A stretch of DNA of 64,000 bases from Xestospongia bergquistia (GCA_963965975.1 OZ014422.1:2108001-2172000); one strand, 5' to 3'; shown: positions 49,371-61,972, numbered from the stretch's first letter. Notes: generated by a model not told the origin, from the letters alone. Program-made: numbers and translations.

Positions 49371-52300
49371 TTATAACAATTTGTTTAGCAATTCCTTTGG
49401 AGGTCTCTTTGGTTTAGTTGGAGGGATATCTGAAATGAAAATAAAGTATGAGAGAAAGAGAGAGGAATTACCAGGAGAACTAATGCCTGTTGTAGGTAGA
49501 GACTTGATAAGAAAAGGAGGAGGAGGAGTTAGCTCATCTACAGATTCTCCTTTAAAACAATACAATAAAAATTAATGCAAACAGACATTTTGACTAACTA
49601 GTTCTCTCAGAAATCAAATGACCTCCATTACTCTGTGATGGTGATTGCATCTTATTCAGTTGAGCTTTCAAAACATCTCTTTAGAACAAGTGAGTTGTTA
49701 AAACCTATTATTATTTACTACAAAACATCATTACCTTTCTGACTGTATTTCTTGCAATAGTCTAGTGGCCATTTCTGCTCTATTCTCAGCTTCTACAAGC
49801 TATCAAAAAAGATGTAAGTATTACGCAATATATAATAGCACAGACCTTAGCTGTGAGTGTTGGTGAGGATGATTGGCTTTGTTTAGGTCGTACCAGAGAA
49901 GACTCATCATCTACAACAGCAGTTCTGACAGGAAACAAATAGAGCACCAACTAAACAAAAATGATATCTCTCTCTCTCTCACCTCTCCTTTTCTTTGATT
50001 GATTTTCTCATAGTAATAAGATCAGATACAGCTTTTTCTTTCTCTATTTGCAATTGTTTTCTTCGTTCTTCAGTTGTTCTCAGTTGTTCACTTAATTCAA
50101 CCATTTTATGTTGTAAGTCTTCTATTTCTTGATTCTTTTCCTAAAAACAAGATGCACGAAAACTGTAATAATTGTTCATCATGTGACTAATTTACTTTAA
50201 CGACTTGATTTAAGTGAGTCTCCCTATTCTGACTCTGTTCTAATTGCGATAATAGCTCCTTCTTTTCTTTATCATGAGTTTCTCTTATTGTTCCAATTTG
50301 TTCTGTAGTGGATGATTTTAAGTTCTCTAGTTCAAGTTGTAGTTGAAGTTTCTCTTCTTTTAATTCATTTTCATCGACAGGTGACTTCACTTCATTTCTC
50401 TGATTCTGTAAGTTGATTAGAGCTTTTAAATGATCTCTCTCATTTTCAGCTGCTTCTAGTCTTTGCCAAACTTCAATCGATTGTCGCAGATGATCTTCAG
50501 CTTTTTGATGTTGTTCTTTCTCATCATCTAATGCCTCTTTCAGCTTATCTTTCTCCTTTTCAAGTCTCATAAATGATTCTTTTTCCTCTTTCATTTTTTT
50601 TTGGAGTGCTTCAAAGACTTCTTCAATTTCATCGTATCTTTCCTGAAATTTTTGAGACGATTATTTATAATTTTTGATTTAGTTCATATCTCACTTTAAT
50701 CCTAGAGGCCTCCTCTTGACAGTTTTTTAATTCTTCTTCTAAATTATTTACATCATCTGTCATTTGCTGTTCAAAATTTTATAATGGTAAAGTTTAGTAT
50801 TCAAAAAAAGGAATTGTAACAATGAATATTTAAAGTAAATTTTAATTTAATAATTATTTGTAATTACGAGAGAGGATGAATAATTTTAGTTGTAAAGGAC
50901 AATATGTGCACAATTTACTGTTCTAATTTCAAAGGCAAGGAAGGGCAGTTAAAATAATTGACAAGAAGACACTGTCTAAATTACAAAGTTATAATTAATT
51001 TTTAATAATTACGGTAATAGAGCAATAATTATTGTAATTATTAGAAGTACCAATTATATTACTTACAGCAATAGCATCGTCTTTGTCTTGTACTTGAACA
51101 GACAAACTATCATTAACTGCCTCTAAATTTGACTTGGCTTCCTCCAAGGATCCAATCTATAATTAGAAAAAAAATCACATTCAATTTTCTGGTCACTAAC
51201 TCTCGTTCTCAATACAACTAATTCATTGTTCATTTGTTTAATATTGTCTTCATGTTTCACTCGATTCTCCTCAAGTTTCATTTGAAGAACTTTCCTCTGA
51301 GATTGAGCAGACTCCAAATCTTCCTCCAATTGGCTAGCTTTACTTCTCAAAGCATCCACCTGAGAAGAGAAACAATATCAAAAAATAAAGAGAAATTGTC
51401 TATAAAATCTCTCACCTCTGCTTCAAGTAATGAGTTAAGAACAGTGTCAGATTTTCTGTTAGCCTGTTGTGAATGTATTGATGATGATGGTGGACTTGTA
51501 CTACAGGAAAGATAAGGAAATACAACATAGATATAGGTCCCAGTCAAATTTGGAGTCATAGCTAGTCCCAGTTCATTGACTTTACATTAGAAATTTCAAA
51601 TTTTGTCTATAACCTAAGAGCAGCATTAAAAGCATCAATTTGTTGTATTAATCATTTTCTACTACCACAGTATTATTCATTGTACCTTCGTTGGAGTTCA
51701 GATGCCTCTGAGTCCTGATCAACAGAACTGATGCTCCCCAGTCTGCCTTTCCTTCTTCCCAAGAAGCCTCCAGTAACACTACCACTGGGTTTTCTGATAC
51801 TGCTGATAGAACCACTGCTGGGAACGGAGTCCACTGGAGGGCCCTAAAATGCAAAACCCGAATTGTCAAACAGTAATCAAGTTGAAAGAAAGCATATAAT
51901 TGATTTATTCATGTTTGTTTATATTAGTAAGAAAATTACAAGAGGAAAGCTAAAAAATATTTTTGGTTATCAACATTCAATTTTGAATACTTTCAGATTA
52001 GAGGTTTCATTAATTGATAAAATTAAATCATGATTTTTCATTTTCATCCCACTAATAACAATGGCTATTTTTTAATTTCATTTGATTTCTTACTAACATA
52101 AATTTTTCTAACAGTCTCCAGCGACTCTTGTACAGCAACCATCCATTCTTCTTGTTCCAATTCAGATTTAGCAGACATATTATAAACTCGGCCAGACACC
52201 TGTAATATCACATTCTCAAAAACATATACATTTCTGGCAAAAACTAACCAGTAAATCAAACCCAAATCCCTTTCTTCCTGGTGCCTTGGTCATTTCATGC

Positions 52301-53270
52301 ACTTCTTGAAGATCAATAAATCCTTGTGGACTATCATCCTATTAAAAAAATAGTTATCATGGAATGTGAACAATTTTAAAAGAAAGACAGATTCTCTAAT
52401 ATAGAACATTCTGAGATAAAGATGTGTTCTATATTCAGGTAACTTATTCTACTCCCATATTAATAGCCTAGTTGGTGCATTAAGGAACACTTTTGTAATT
52501 CATTCTCTACATTAAGATGGAATTTAAAATATTACAGAGAGGTATCACTATATTTGGTATTAATGGAAATAGCGTTTGATGAGGGTTAATTTTTTGTGAT
52601 TTATGAATTTTGTGTTAGAAAATCCATGCACATATGTACCACCAATAAAAATTGCTGAACATTCAATAATTTGTCAGCTGACCAAATATCAACACTCACT
52701 GTTACTTATCAGCTATCAAACTATATAATACATAAGTCTATAATCCATGTATACAATCATTATATGACTTATACAATCATATAACTACATGTATTTACCA
52801 AATAAACACATGTCCATTTCTAGAAAAACTTCTATGGATTGAACATTAAATCATTTTTAGCAAACACAAACAAAATAGCATAACTAATAATTATACAAAC
52901 TATTATTGTTTTTAAATAGACTATCCTATTACAGCTCTAAAATATTAGAACAGACAATTTTATTACCTCTACAACAGAGACACTATGAATGTTATATTGA
53001 ACAGACCTTCTCTGATTTGAAGTAAGAGAGTTTGCCATTGGATAGTATGAAATACCGATCTCTCCAGCCCTGAAAAATAAAGTTAATTTTATACATTTTA
53101 ATGTAATAGTTGATTACTTTATTGTTTGAGCCTGTCTTTGCCAGCCATCCTTCTTTAGTATTGAAATGAGCCTGTATAAGATATATTAGTGAATTAGTTA
53201 ATTATATAATTATTACTATAATTATTATATTAATAATAGTTGTTTTAAATTTTCACACATCACAAAATAG

Positions 53271-53337
<67 letters not shown>

Positions 53338-53540
53338 CACTCTGCCACTGTTTAGTTATGATTTTTCAACACAGTCAAAATGTTAACATTTAGTAGACAC
53401 AGTAAATGTACAAATGAACTAACACAATCTCGAAATCAAATTGTTATTAAGCTCTGATTTATGTTTTGTCTATTGTTAAACAATATTAAGGTACCACGCC
53501 CCCCTCAAAACCTTACCTGCTGTAGTAGCACGTCTGTCAT
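49371..53540 (-). CDS. PH-domain and coiled-coil protein
   Basis: Many short exons. Start at ATG 53540 (MTDVLLQQ), then AHFNTKEGWLAKTGSNNK, GWRDRYFILSNGKLSYFKSE, DDSPQGFIDLQEVHEM and SGRVYNMSAKSELEQEEWMV: a complete N-terminal PH domain (about residues 10-115) with the conserved Trp in the last helix. A Ser/Gly-rich linker (RKPSGSVTGGFLGRRKG) follows, then a long coiled coil (about 51.5-49.9 kb; for example ASQLEEDLESAQSQRKVLQM and EKDKLKEALDDEKEQHQKAE). The C-terminus is proline-rich, SDELTPPPPFLIK and PPTKPKRPPKELLNKLL, with SH3-ligand-like PxxP. Suggests a phosphoinositide-binding scaffold; no family name is certain. Some coiled-coil exon borders are approximate. Divergent from PSMD12. Confidence 0.75.
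53274..53334. repeat. TA microsatellite
   Basis: Pure (TA)n of about 60 bp in intron 1 of the PH/coiled-coil gene. Confidence 0.95.
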
Positions 53541-53768
53541 GATCAGGACTATCCAGACAAAGCACAGATCACGTCAAAATCAGTAGGATATCTTCATTAC
53601 CTGATATACTTACAATTGTAGAATCGAAGAATCTTTCGGTGTAGAGGAAGGGTTGCAGAAGTCACGTGAGCAAAAAATCAGTTGTCACGTGGTGAGTGGT
53701 AAAAGAGATAGAAGGTAATGTAGTTTGTTTTCATAATATTTGTTCATATCATTTAGAAGTAGAATAAA
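53541..53768. promoter_or_regulatory. Bidirectional promoter region, PH/coiled-coil gene and PSMD12
   Basis: 228 bp between divergent start codons, with paired CACGTG-like sites (GTCACGTGAGC at about 53662 and TCACGTGGT at about 53685). Confidence 0.55.
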
Positions 53769-56339
53769 ATGGCTGATTCAGGGAAATTAGTTAAAATGGA
53801 GATTGATCACTCCAGTACAGTGGATCAAGTTTTACCTGAATGTCAGGAAATGGCAAAAGTAAGATTGCGCCAACTCATTTAATTGCAGTGTAATCTGTAT
53901 TTATAAATTTTACCATAGAATGGTGAAATAAAAGAGTCTTTTGAGAAACTTCTATCGCTGGAGAAGCAGACACGTTTGGTAAGAATACTGTCTTGTCAAT
54001 TCAGTAGTTATAATACTGAAAGTTAATGTACTGCCAGTAACTGATTGACTTGATTAATAACAATTAATTTTGTCATAAACAGCATTATAAATATAATAGA
54101 AACATATAATAATAATAATAATCATGTGACTGTGTTTGTATTTTATTCATTTGCTCAACTTAACGATTGGAATAGATTGGCCATCTTAAAGTACAGCTAT
54201 AATATTTTACTTTAGGGCGGAGATGCACTCTCAACTGGTCGAGTCTTAAAGGCCATTGTACAATTGTGTTTTGACCTACAAGACTGGGATGCTCTCAATG
54301 AACACATAATTCTATTATCTAAAAGGAGAAGTCAATTAAAAACGGTATAACATTAACAACATGTTAGTAATATTATTATTATTGTTTTTATCTTCAGGCT
54401 GTGGCAACTATGGTAGAGGAATGCTGTAAGTTTGTGGATCAAACTCCTGATAAAGAAACAAAATTGAAATTGATCGATACTCTTCGCACAGTCACAGAAG
54501 GAAAGGTGAGTGTGTCATGTGACAGACTATGTCATGCTTAGTATTGTCTTTGTAGATTTATGTAGAAGTACCTAGAGCAAGGCTTACAATGGAGTTGGTA
54601 AAAATGACTGAAGCAGATGGAGAAGTCGCAAAAGCAGCAGACATTTTACAAGAGTTACAAGTAATGGTTGTTAGTGATCTCAAATATAATCTATTGGTAT
54701 TAGGTGGAGACATATGGGTCAATGGAACGAGAGGAAAAGGTCCTTTTTATCATTGAACAAATGAGACTGTGTCTTGCTAAGAAAGATTATATTCGTGCTC
54801 AGATTATCAGCAAGAAAATCAGTACAAAGTTCTTCTTTGCTGATACTGATACTATACAGGTTAGATACACCAGCTTAGAAATGACATGATTCTTTAAGAC
54901 TATTAGTTGATGCATTTAGGATTACTTTATATTGAAACTGATACGTTATCTGAGATCATGTTTACAAGACAAGCTTTGGTTATTATTGTAGTTGATATGT
55001 ACCACATCTTACTTTTTGTTATGATCATTTCAGTTGGCTTACTGTGGAATATATTCTAGTTCCATAGTATCTGATATGTATCTCTTGTTGTCTCTTAGGA
55101 CTTGAAATTGCGTTACTATAATCTGATGATAGAATTATGCCAACATGACAACAACTATTTAGCTATCTGTCGACATTATAGAGCCATTTTTGACACACCC
55201 AAAGTACAAGAAAATGAACAGGCTTGGAAGGAGGTAGTATCATATCATTTGTTGTCTCATTGTTGAGGCTTCCCTTATAGGCTCTTAAGAACTCAGTACT
55301 GTATGTGTTGTTGGCTCCTCATGATAATGAACAGTCTGATCTCATGCATCGTATATATGAAGAGAAGAAATTACAACAACTACCAGCATACAAGTCAGTC
55401 ATCATTATCATCAGTACATGTTGTATTGTCTAGGAACATCTCCTGTGTACATTTCTATGTTATTTAACGAATACAAAATCATATACTATTTTCATTGTCA
55501 GGACTTTAATGGAGTGTTTTCGACAACGTGAACTGCTCAACTGGGATGTTTTTCAGGCATCATACACTGTTGTGTTGAGAGAAGGCATTCCCAATGAACC
55601 AGCCACTGAAGTATTTGCTGTGGGAACTGAAGTCGGAGAACAACATTGGAATGATTTTCAGAAGAAACTTATTGAACATGTGAGATAAATCATTTCATTA
55701 TTACTTTATTTCTCCCCCCCTCTCTCTCCCTCTCCCTCTCTCTTTCTCCCCCTCTCTCCCTTTAGAATCTTCGTGTAGTTTCAGGGTATTATACTAGGAT
55801 ATCAATGACTAGACTATCAATACTATTATCACTAAGTGAACAGGTAAGTCATGCTCACAACAGTATCACTATAAGATGTGTTATTTACCTTGTCATCATC
55901 ATCTTGGACTTTGTTTTCTAATTTTTATAAGTATAAAACATACTATTACCAATTCTTATAGAAATGTCATATCAAACTTGTAGTTATATAGTAAATGTAA
56001 TAAGTTGCTTTGTGATCACATGATAATCATAAGATGAAATCCTATAATGTAAAGGGCCTACAGAACCAGTACATATTCCAAACAGGCATAGCTAAATATG
56101 TTTTATTGGTGATTCTATTTCTCTAGGAAACTGAAAGTTATCTCTCTGAACTAGTTACCAAGAAAACTATATTTGCTAGGATAGATCGACCAGCTGGGAT
56201 AGTTAGTTTTGCTCAAACTAAAGATCCCAGTGAAATTTTAAATGAATGGTCCACTAATCTAAATAATTTGATGACACTCGTCAGTAAAACAACACATCTT
56301 ATTAACAAGGAGGAGATGATTCATAGATTAGTAAAATAA
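53769..56339 (+). CDS. PSMD12: 26S proteasome regulatory subunit Rpn5
   Basis: Starts [20 protein letters not shown] and ends [16 protein letters not shown]-like ([17 protein letters not shown]). The N-terminal helical repeats include [30 protein letters not shown] and [16 protein letters not shown]. They are followed by [39 protein letters not shown] and [15 protein letters not shown]. The C-terminal PCI/winged-helix part reads [20 protein letters not shown] and [14 protein letters not shown]. These match PSMD12 along the full length. It is a lid subunit of the 19S regulatory particle. About ten exons with GT/AG borders. No anomaly seen. Confidence 0.95.
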
Positions 56340-56689
56340 GACAATTTCTAATTAATAGGTTCTATTATTGCATTGTCTATGTATCCTATTATCCTTATTG
56401 TCAGTACTGCTAATAGTTAATAATAATAATATTGAAATCCCATTTATTGGGATATATACTGTATTTGATGAAAATAAAATTTCATATTATTTTAGTGTTA
56501 GTCACATCATAAATTGTAGAGTATTAAATTTAAAAAAATATGACTAAATACAATATAGCATCTAAAATTAAAATTGCCATCTTGTAACAACTTTGTTATC
56601 GCCAGTGTTCAGTAAATTTAACTCTCATTTGATTGTGCATACATTTGATGTAGACAAAGAATGGTGGTAAATTAACTCATAAAGATTTT
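56340..56689. other. PSMD12 3' flank, no gene seen
   Basis: AT-rich; AATAAAA at about 56475 is a likely PSMD12 poly(A) signal. Confidence 0.55.
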
Positions 56690-57245
56690 TGTACTTTGAA
56701 GGCCAGATGGTAAAAAAAGTTAGAATTATGTTATCATAACATCTAAAAGTATAAAAGAAGGAACACATTGTCTCTCTTTCTCTCTCTCTCTCTATATATA
56801 TACAAGTTTACAAAGTACTATTAGTTTATGCTACCGAAATGAAAAAAGATTTATTGACTTTAACACTTTCCATCCTTGTATATGTGGTACTCCCAAATAC
56901 ATGTTCACTGACAAGGATTGTTAAGAGAACTTCCTGAATGGAGCTGAAGTCCATCATTGAGTTTACATTTTCAAATAGTATTTTGATTTCATTTCAACAG
57001 TGAGATACATGGGTGACTGTGACAAGGCAGATAATATTGAAGATTTTTTGTCCTTATACTTGTTCAATAAAATAAATTTACAGCACACATAATTATTATT
57101 GATAATTTAATTATTTATTCACAATTCTAATAATTACCCAACTTGTGATCTATGAATCTTATTAGCAAAACTGTAATTAGTCTCGCGTAGCCAGCCCCTC
57201 CCTCTTGGGAAGGGAGGGGCTGGCTACGCGAGACTAAACTGTAAT
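56690..57245 (+). repeat. 5' unit of segmental tandem duplication (upstream copy)
   Basis: Aligns with 59584-60148, offset about 2.9 kb, including TTTTTGTACTTTGAAGG, TTATGTTATCATAACATCTA and TTGATTTCATTTCAACAGTG. The repeat carries the promoter regions of the two following death-domain genes. Confidence 0.88.
57178..57236. mobile_element. 59-bp palindromic MITE abutting the copy C start codon
   Basis: Perfect 26-bp inverted arms (starting TAGTCTCGCGTAGCCAGC) around a 7-nt loop. It is flanked by 9-bp direct repeats AACTGTAAT (57169-57177 and 57237-57245). The right repeat touches the ATG at 57246. The duplicated locus at 60149 lacks the element. Confidence 0.85.
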
Positions 57246-59100
57246 ATGGCAGAAGGTAAGCTGATAGCACTTTACATTGAAAGTACTGTCTTTCACTAGG
57301 TACAAGTGCCACATCTCAGCTGCAAGGAGGCAATCCTGCTCATCCAGTAAGAAGATATAGATTTCCTCATTTTAACTTTTTAAATACATGTTTAGTGAAA
57401 AATTTTCTTGCCTTTTCTTATTATAGGGACATTCTAATGCATGGACACGTCGTAAGTAATGTTGGCATTGTATTTAAAGTAATTACAATTTTTTGTCTAT
57501 ATAGCTAAGCCTTCTAATGAAACATATAAAGAAGTGAAGGAGGAGTTTGACAAAATTTTGATTACAAAAGATAATGTTGGTGTTGCTATCATATTGGGCA
57601 TCGTTAAGTATGGTCCTCAAGGCACTGACTGTGATGTTGAACTGATCGAAACCACATTTGAAAGCCTTAAATTTGGAGTGTATGTTGTCAAAAATCCAGA
57701 CATTGACAAGATTGCTGCTGTCATAGAAGTTGCCAGAACAGCAATCTATCCTATATCATACCAGTTTATAGTGATGTATTATGCTGGACATGGAGGAAGT
57801 GAAGATGGCAAAGGTTATATCATACCTTGTGGTGATAATGACCCCAGGTTTTACATTGACGAAGGGATCGTCTTTCCATTCCAGCCGTCCCAAGCCCCTA
57901 ATCTCTCTGATCGTTATCGATTGTTCTTTTTTGATTGTTGTCTCAAAACAAGCTCCAAAGCAGGAAAGGTACCTATCATGCAAAAATCTAATCCTACAAG
58001 TCCTCCCAAACAACCCTCATTTCTTCCACCACGTGGTCAATGTATCATTGCCTATGCTACATCTCTGGAAGCTGCTTCAAGCGGTAATTACATAAGTGGA
58101 GGGATCTGGACCAAGAAATTATGTGATAACCTCCGGTATGATGTCCCCATTTCTACTGTACTCGATATGACCTGGAGTGATGTTGTTGAAGAAACATGTC
58201 AGAAATTGGGCAAAAAAATTCAAGGACCTCATTATGTGTCCTCTGTTGGAAGCCTATTTCTTAGAGGTTAGTTTCTGTTTAGAAGTAACTAATAGGTCCC
58301 TTAGTATAGACTGTATATTCCAAGTCTTGCACATAATACTTACTGCCTTGAGGATTAACAAAAATAATTTTTCATAGTTCATAGGTAATGTATGTACACA
58401 GCAACAAACCTTATAGACACTGATGACATCATAGAATTTGTGGCATGGCTCTCATGCTCAGCATTCAGATTTTACAAAAAAATTAAATTTTATGTCTAGA
58501 TCCTTATCAACGAAAAAAAGATGACATCTTAAAACATTTTGGTAATCCTGCTCCTATGGCTGTGGTGAATCCTACACCCACAGTACAGCAAAGACCAAGG
58601 AAAGGAGGTATGTAATAGATAAGAAAGAAGGTAAATGAGTTTGCATAAACAGTACATAACACTTGAACAATAACGCACTGTACATGCTTTCATTTATCTT
58701 TGTACAATGTTATATTTATAGATCATGATATGTTCTCATCTTTTCAGATATTATTGATATTAAGATCTCATCTATTTGTTATATAGGCATAGGCCGAGTT
58801 TATACAAATTCAGATCCACCTTGTCCTGGCCATGTTTTCGAAGCATTCACTAATCAAGGTATTGCTGATAGGTGGAAGGAAATTGGTGGAAAATTACAAA
58901 GCAAAGTACTTGATCCTACTAAATTAAAGATGATTATGGGAGATAGTGCTACAGCTATCCAATTAATGATCTCAAAATGTACCGATCTCAAATGGTTTCA
59001 TCTCATTGGAGCAGTAAGAAACAGTTGTGGTGAAGACAAAGCTGATGGGATTACAAAATTCTTAGCCAGTCCTCATAGTTGTCCAAAGTGTCCACCTTAA
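57246..59100 (+). CDS. Caspase-like protease with C-terminal death domain (copy C, intact dyad)
   Basis: Six exons with closed frame: 57246-57255, 57300-57346, 57427-57451, 57505-58266, 58500-58607 and 58787-59100 (421 aa). It starts MAEGTSATSQLQGGNPAHPG. Residues about 40-280 are a caspase-like (peptidase C14) domain: VGVAIILGIVKYGPQGTDCD, catalytic His123 in MYYAGHGGSEDGKGYIIPCG, catalytic Cys173 in FFFDCCLKTSSKAGK, then a small-subunit-like GGIWTKKLCDNLRYDVPIST. A linker with NPTPTVQQRPRKGG leads to a death domain (CPGHVFEAFTNQGIADRWKE, KWFHLIGAVRNSCGEDKADG). The dyad is intact, unlike the paralogues at 20003 and 21976. The protease-then-death-domain order is the reverse of typical vertebrate initiator caspases, which carry the death fold first. 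Acts presumably in the cytosol in cell death or immune signalling; substrate unknown. Confidence 0.86.
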
Positions 59101-59280
59101 ACGTTACTAACTTGAAAAGACAGCTTTTTGAATTGATTTTAATAAATGCCTTTTTACACATATTTAGAAAAAAAGTTATAAATACTCTCCCTTTGTACTT
59201 TACTAAATATGGTGATTGTCATTTTAATGATCGAGTGAGAGTATTTCATTGTTGGTTTCATCTATACATTGTGTATACAT

Positions 59281-59289
59281 TTAAAATAA

Positions 59290-59329
<40 letters not shown>

Positions 59330-59679
59330 TATAATCTAGGGTATTATGGCTTAGTTAAGAATTCTCATGAAATAAAGTCAATCTACTTAATACTAATTTT
59401 CTAAACTCTTGGTAACTGTACAGAAACATTCTATCAAATCATATGAAGATTGCCAATGTTGTCTTGCAGCAGTGGTGATATGTGAAAATGAAGCATCACC
59501 AGAGACTTTTCAGAAAGAAGCAAACCAAACTACATAAGTTCACGACATTATCAAGGACACATCACCATTGAAAGGTAAATATTTTTGTACTTTGAAGGTC
59601 AGATGGTAAAAAAAAAATTTGAATTATGTTATCATAACATCTAACAGTATAAAAGAAGGAACACACTGTATATATATAC

Positions 59680-59772
<93 letters not shown>

Positions 59773-59780
59773 TATATACA
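59281..59780. repeat. TA/TG microsatellites between copies C and D
   Basis: TA runs at about 59297-59322 and 59730-59780, and a TG run at about 59689-59714, within the duplicated upstream segment. Confidence 0.9.
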
Positions 59781-60148
59781 AACATACAAGTTTACAAAGT
59801 ATTATTAGTTTATGCTACCAACTTAAAAAAAGATTTTAGAAAATTATTGACTTTAACTTTCCATCCTTGTATATGTGGTACTCCCAAATACATGTTGACT
59901 GACAAGGATTGTTGAGAGAATTTTCTGAATGGAGCTGAAGTCCATCATTGAGTTTACATTTTCAAATAGTATTTTGATTTCATTTCAACAGTGAAATATA
60001 TGGGTAACTGTGACAAGGCAGATAATATTGAAGATTTTTGTCCTCATACTTGTTCAATAAAATAAATTTGCAGTAATAATTGATAATTATATATTCACAA
60101 TTCTAATAATTACCCAACTTTTGATCTATGAATCTTATTAGCAAAAAT
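59584..60148 (+). repeat. 5' unit of segmental tandem duplication (downstream copy)
   Basis: Near-identical to 56690-57245, but without the palindromic MITE and with a longer TA/TG tract. Confidence 0.88.
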
Positions 60149-61154
60149 ATGGCAGACGGTTAGCTGATAACACTATTACATTGACAGTACTGTCTTTCAC
60201 TAGGTACAGGTGCCCCATTTCAGCTGCAAGAAAACAATCCTGTATATCCACCTCCTCTACAAGGAAACAATCCTGTATATCCACCTCCTCTACAAAGAGA
60301 CAATCCTGTATATCCACCTCCTCTACAAGGAGACAATCCTGTATACCCACCTCCTCTACAAGGAGACAATCCTGTATACCCACCTCAGCTACCAGGAAGC
60401 CTTCCATACCCACTTCAGATACAAGATCCTGCATACCCTCCTCAGTCACAAGGAGGGACTGGATACCATTTTGAAAATGCTGCGTATCCACCTGCTCATC
60501 CAGTAAGAAGATATAGATTTCCTCATTTTAACTTTTTAAATACATGTTTAGTGAATAATTTTTTTGCCTTTTCTTATTATAGGAACATTCTAATGCATGG
60601 ACACGTTGTAAGTAATGTTGCTATTGTATTTAAAGCAATTATAATTTTTTGTCTACATAGCTGAGCCTTCTATGGCTGATACGAATACTACACCCACAGT
60701 ACAACAAGTACCAGAGAAAGGAGGTACCGACAATGTAATAGATGAGAAAGAAGGTAAATAGCAAGTTAGCAAGTTTGCTAAACAGCACATAACACTTGAG
60801 CAATAATCCAATGTACATGCTTTCATTAAGATCTCATGTATTTGTCATATAGCCAGAGTTTATAAAAATTCAGACCCACCTTGTCCTGGCCATGTTTTTG
60901 AAGCATTCAGTAATCAAGATATTACTGATAAGTGGCAAGAAATTGGTGGAAAATTACAAACCAGCATACTTGTTCCTAATAAATTAAGGAACATTAGGGG
61001 AAATAATGCTACAGCTATCCAATTAATGATCTCAAAATGTACCAACCTCAAATGGTTTCATCTCATTGGAGCAGTAAGAAACAGTTGTGGTCAAAACAAA
61101 GCTGATGGCATTGCAAAATTCTTAGACAGTCCTCATAGTTGTCCAAAGTGTTGA
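60149..61154 (+). CDS. Death-domain protein with Pro-rich repeats, caspase domain deleted (copy D)
   Basis: Five exons with closed frame: 60149-60158, 60204-60502, 60583-60607, 60661-60753 and 60853-61154 (242 aa). Exons 1-3 and 5 are clear duplicates of copy C. Exon 2 has expanded into five 11-residue repeats (GNNPVYPPPLQ type) plus degenerate copies. Exon 4 fuses the start of the copy C caspase exon (EPS) to the middle of the copy C linker exon (TPTVQQVPEKGG), so the whole protease domain is missing. The death domain (CPGHVFEAFSNQDITDKWQE, KWFHLIGAVRNSCGQNKADG) is intact. The first donor (GTTAGC) is weaker than in copy C. Probably a death-domain adaptor or decoy. Expression is not shown, so a recent pseudogene remains possible, although the frame is fully open. 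Confidence 0.75.
60230..60394 (+). repeat. 33-bp coding minisatellite (NPVYPPPLQ repeats)
   Basis: Five in-frame units of 33 bp in exon 2 of copy D; the copy C exon has only the flanking sequence (LQGGNPAHP). Confidence 0.92.
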
Positions 61155-61309
61155 ACTTAAACTTTACTAACTTGAAAAGACAATTGATTTTAATAAATGT
61201 CTTTTTTACACATATTTAGAAAAACATTTATAAATACTTCCCTTTGTACTTTACTAACTATGGTAGTTGTCATTTTAATGGTCAAGTGCGTAAACACAAC
61301 CTTCCAATA
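61155..61309. other. 3' flank of copy D
   Basis: Matches the 3' flank of copy C at 59101-59230 (ACTTGAAAAGACA, ACACATATTTAGAAAAA), so the duplication extends past the stop codon. Confidence 0.7.
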
Positions 61310-61505
61310 ACAACGATATTGCACAACATCAAATACCTTCAACTATATCATCTCAATGTGTAGCATCAACAGGACTAATGTATCTCAATTGCAAACATGA
61401 GTAGAGAACATTGTATTATTAATAATTATTTATAATTATATAGACCCACCATTACATCTTCATGATGAAGCGGTTAAACATTTTAGGAGCACTCTCTCAA
61501 TATAA
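61310..61505 (+). pseudogene. Fragment of a copy-A-type caspase-like gene
   Basis: 61322-61400 resembles the end of copy A exon 3 (STMSSQYVASTGLMYLK; here STISSQCVASTGLMYL). 61441-61500 resembles copy A exon 4 (LRLHDEAVRCFRSTLSS; here LHLHDEAVKHFRSTLS, then a stop). The intervening segment ends in ATATAG like the copy A intron. Upstream protease and downstream death-domain exons are missing. Confidence 0.75.
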
Positions 61506-61729
61506 GTGGTACAGGTACTACACCTTACCAGGTTACAATGTGTAAAATGAATATAGTAAAGAAATTAAATGAAATAATATTTACCTTTTTAAGGTAAAGT
61601 AGGTGTTTTAAGAAAATGAAACCCTTTTTATGAAAATATGTTATTTGTTTTTGAAATTTGAAACAGAGTGTGTCATTGTTGAGTGCATCTATACATTGTG
61701 TATACATATAAAATAATATTAATTATATA

Positions 61730-61773
<44 letters not shown>

Positions 61774-61899
61774 CACACACATTATAATCTATGGTATATG
61801 GCTTAGTTAAAAATTCTCACAACATAAAGTCAATGTACTTATACCAATTTTCTAAACTCTACCTAGGTAATTCAACAACAATTGGCAAGACGCTTTCAG

Positions 61900-61972
61900 T
61901 TATCTTTTCACAATGTTATATTTATAGGTCATGAGGTGTTCTTGTCTTTTCAGATGTTGTTAATATTTAGAT
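61900..61972 (+). pseudogene. Fragment of copy C intron 5
   Basis: Resembles 58692-58765 of copy C (CAATGTTATATTTATAG, CTTTTCAGATGTTGTTAATA), a further trace of local duplication. Confidence 0.55.

Noticed and set aside
59079-59339. 86-codon ORF after copy C
   Set aside because: It lies in the 3' flank, runs into a TA microsatellite and has no motif.
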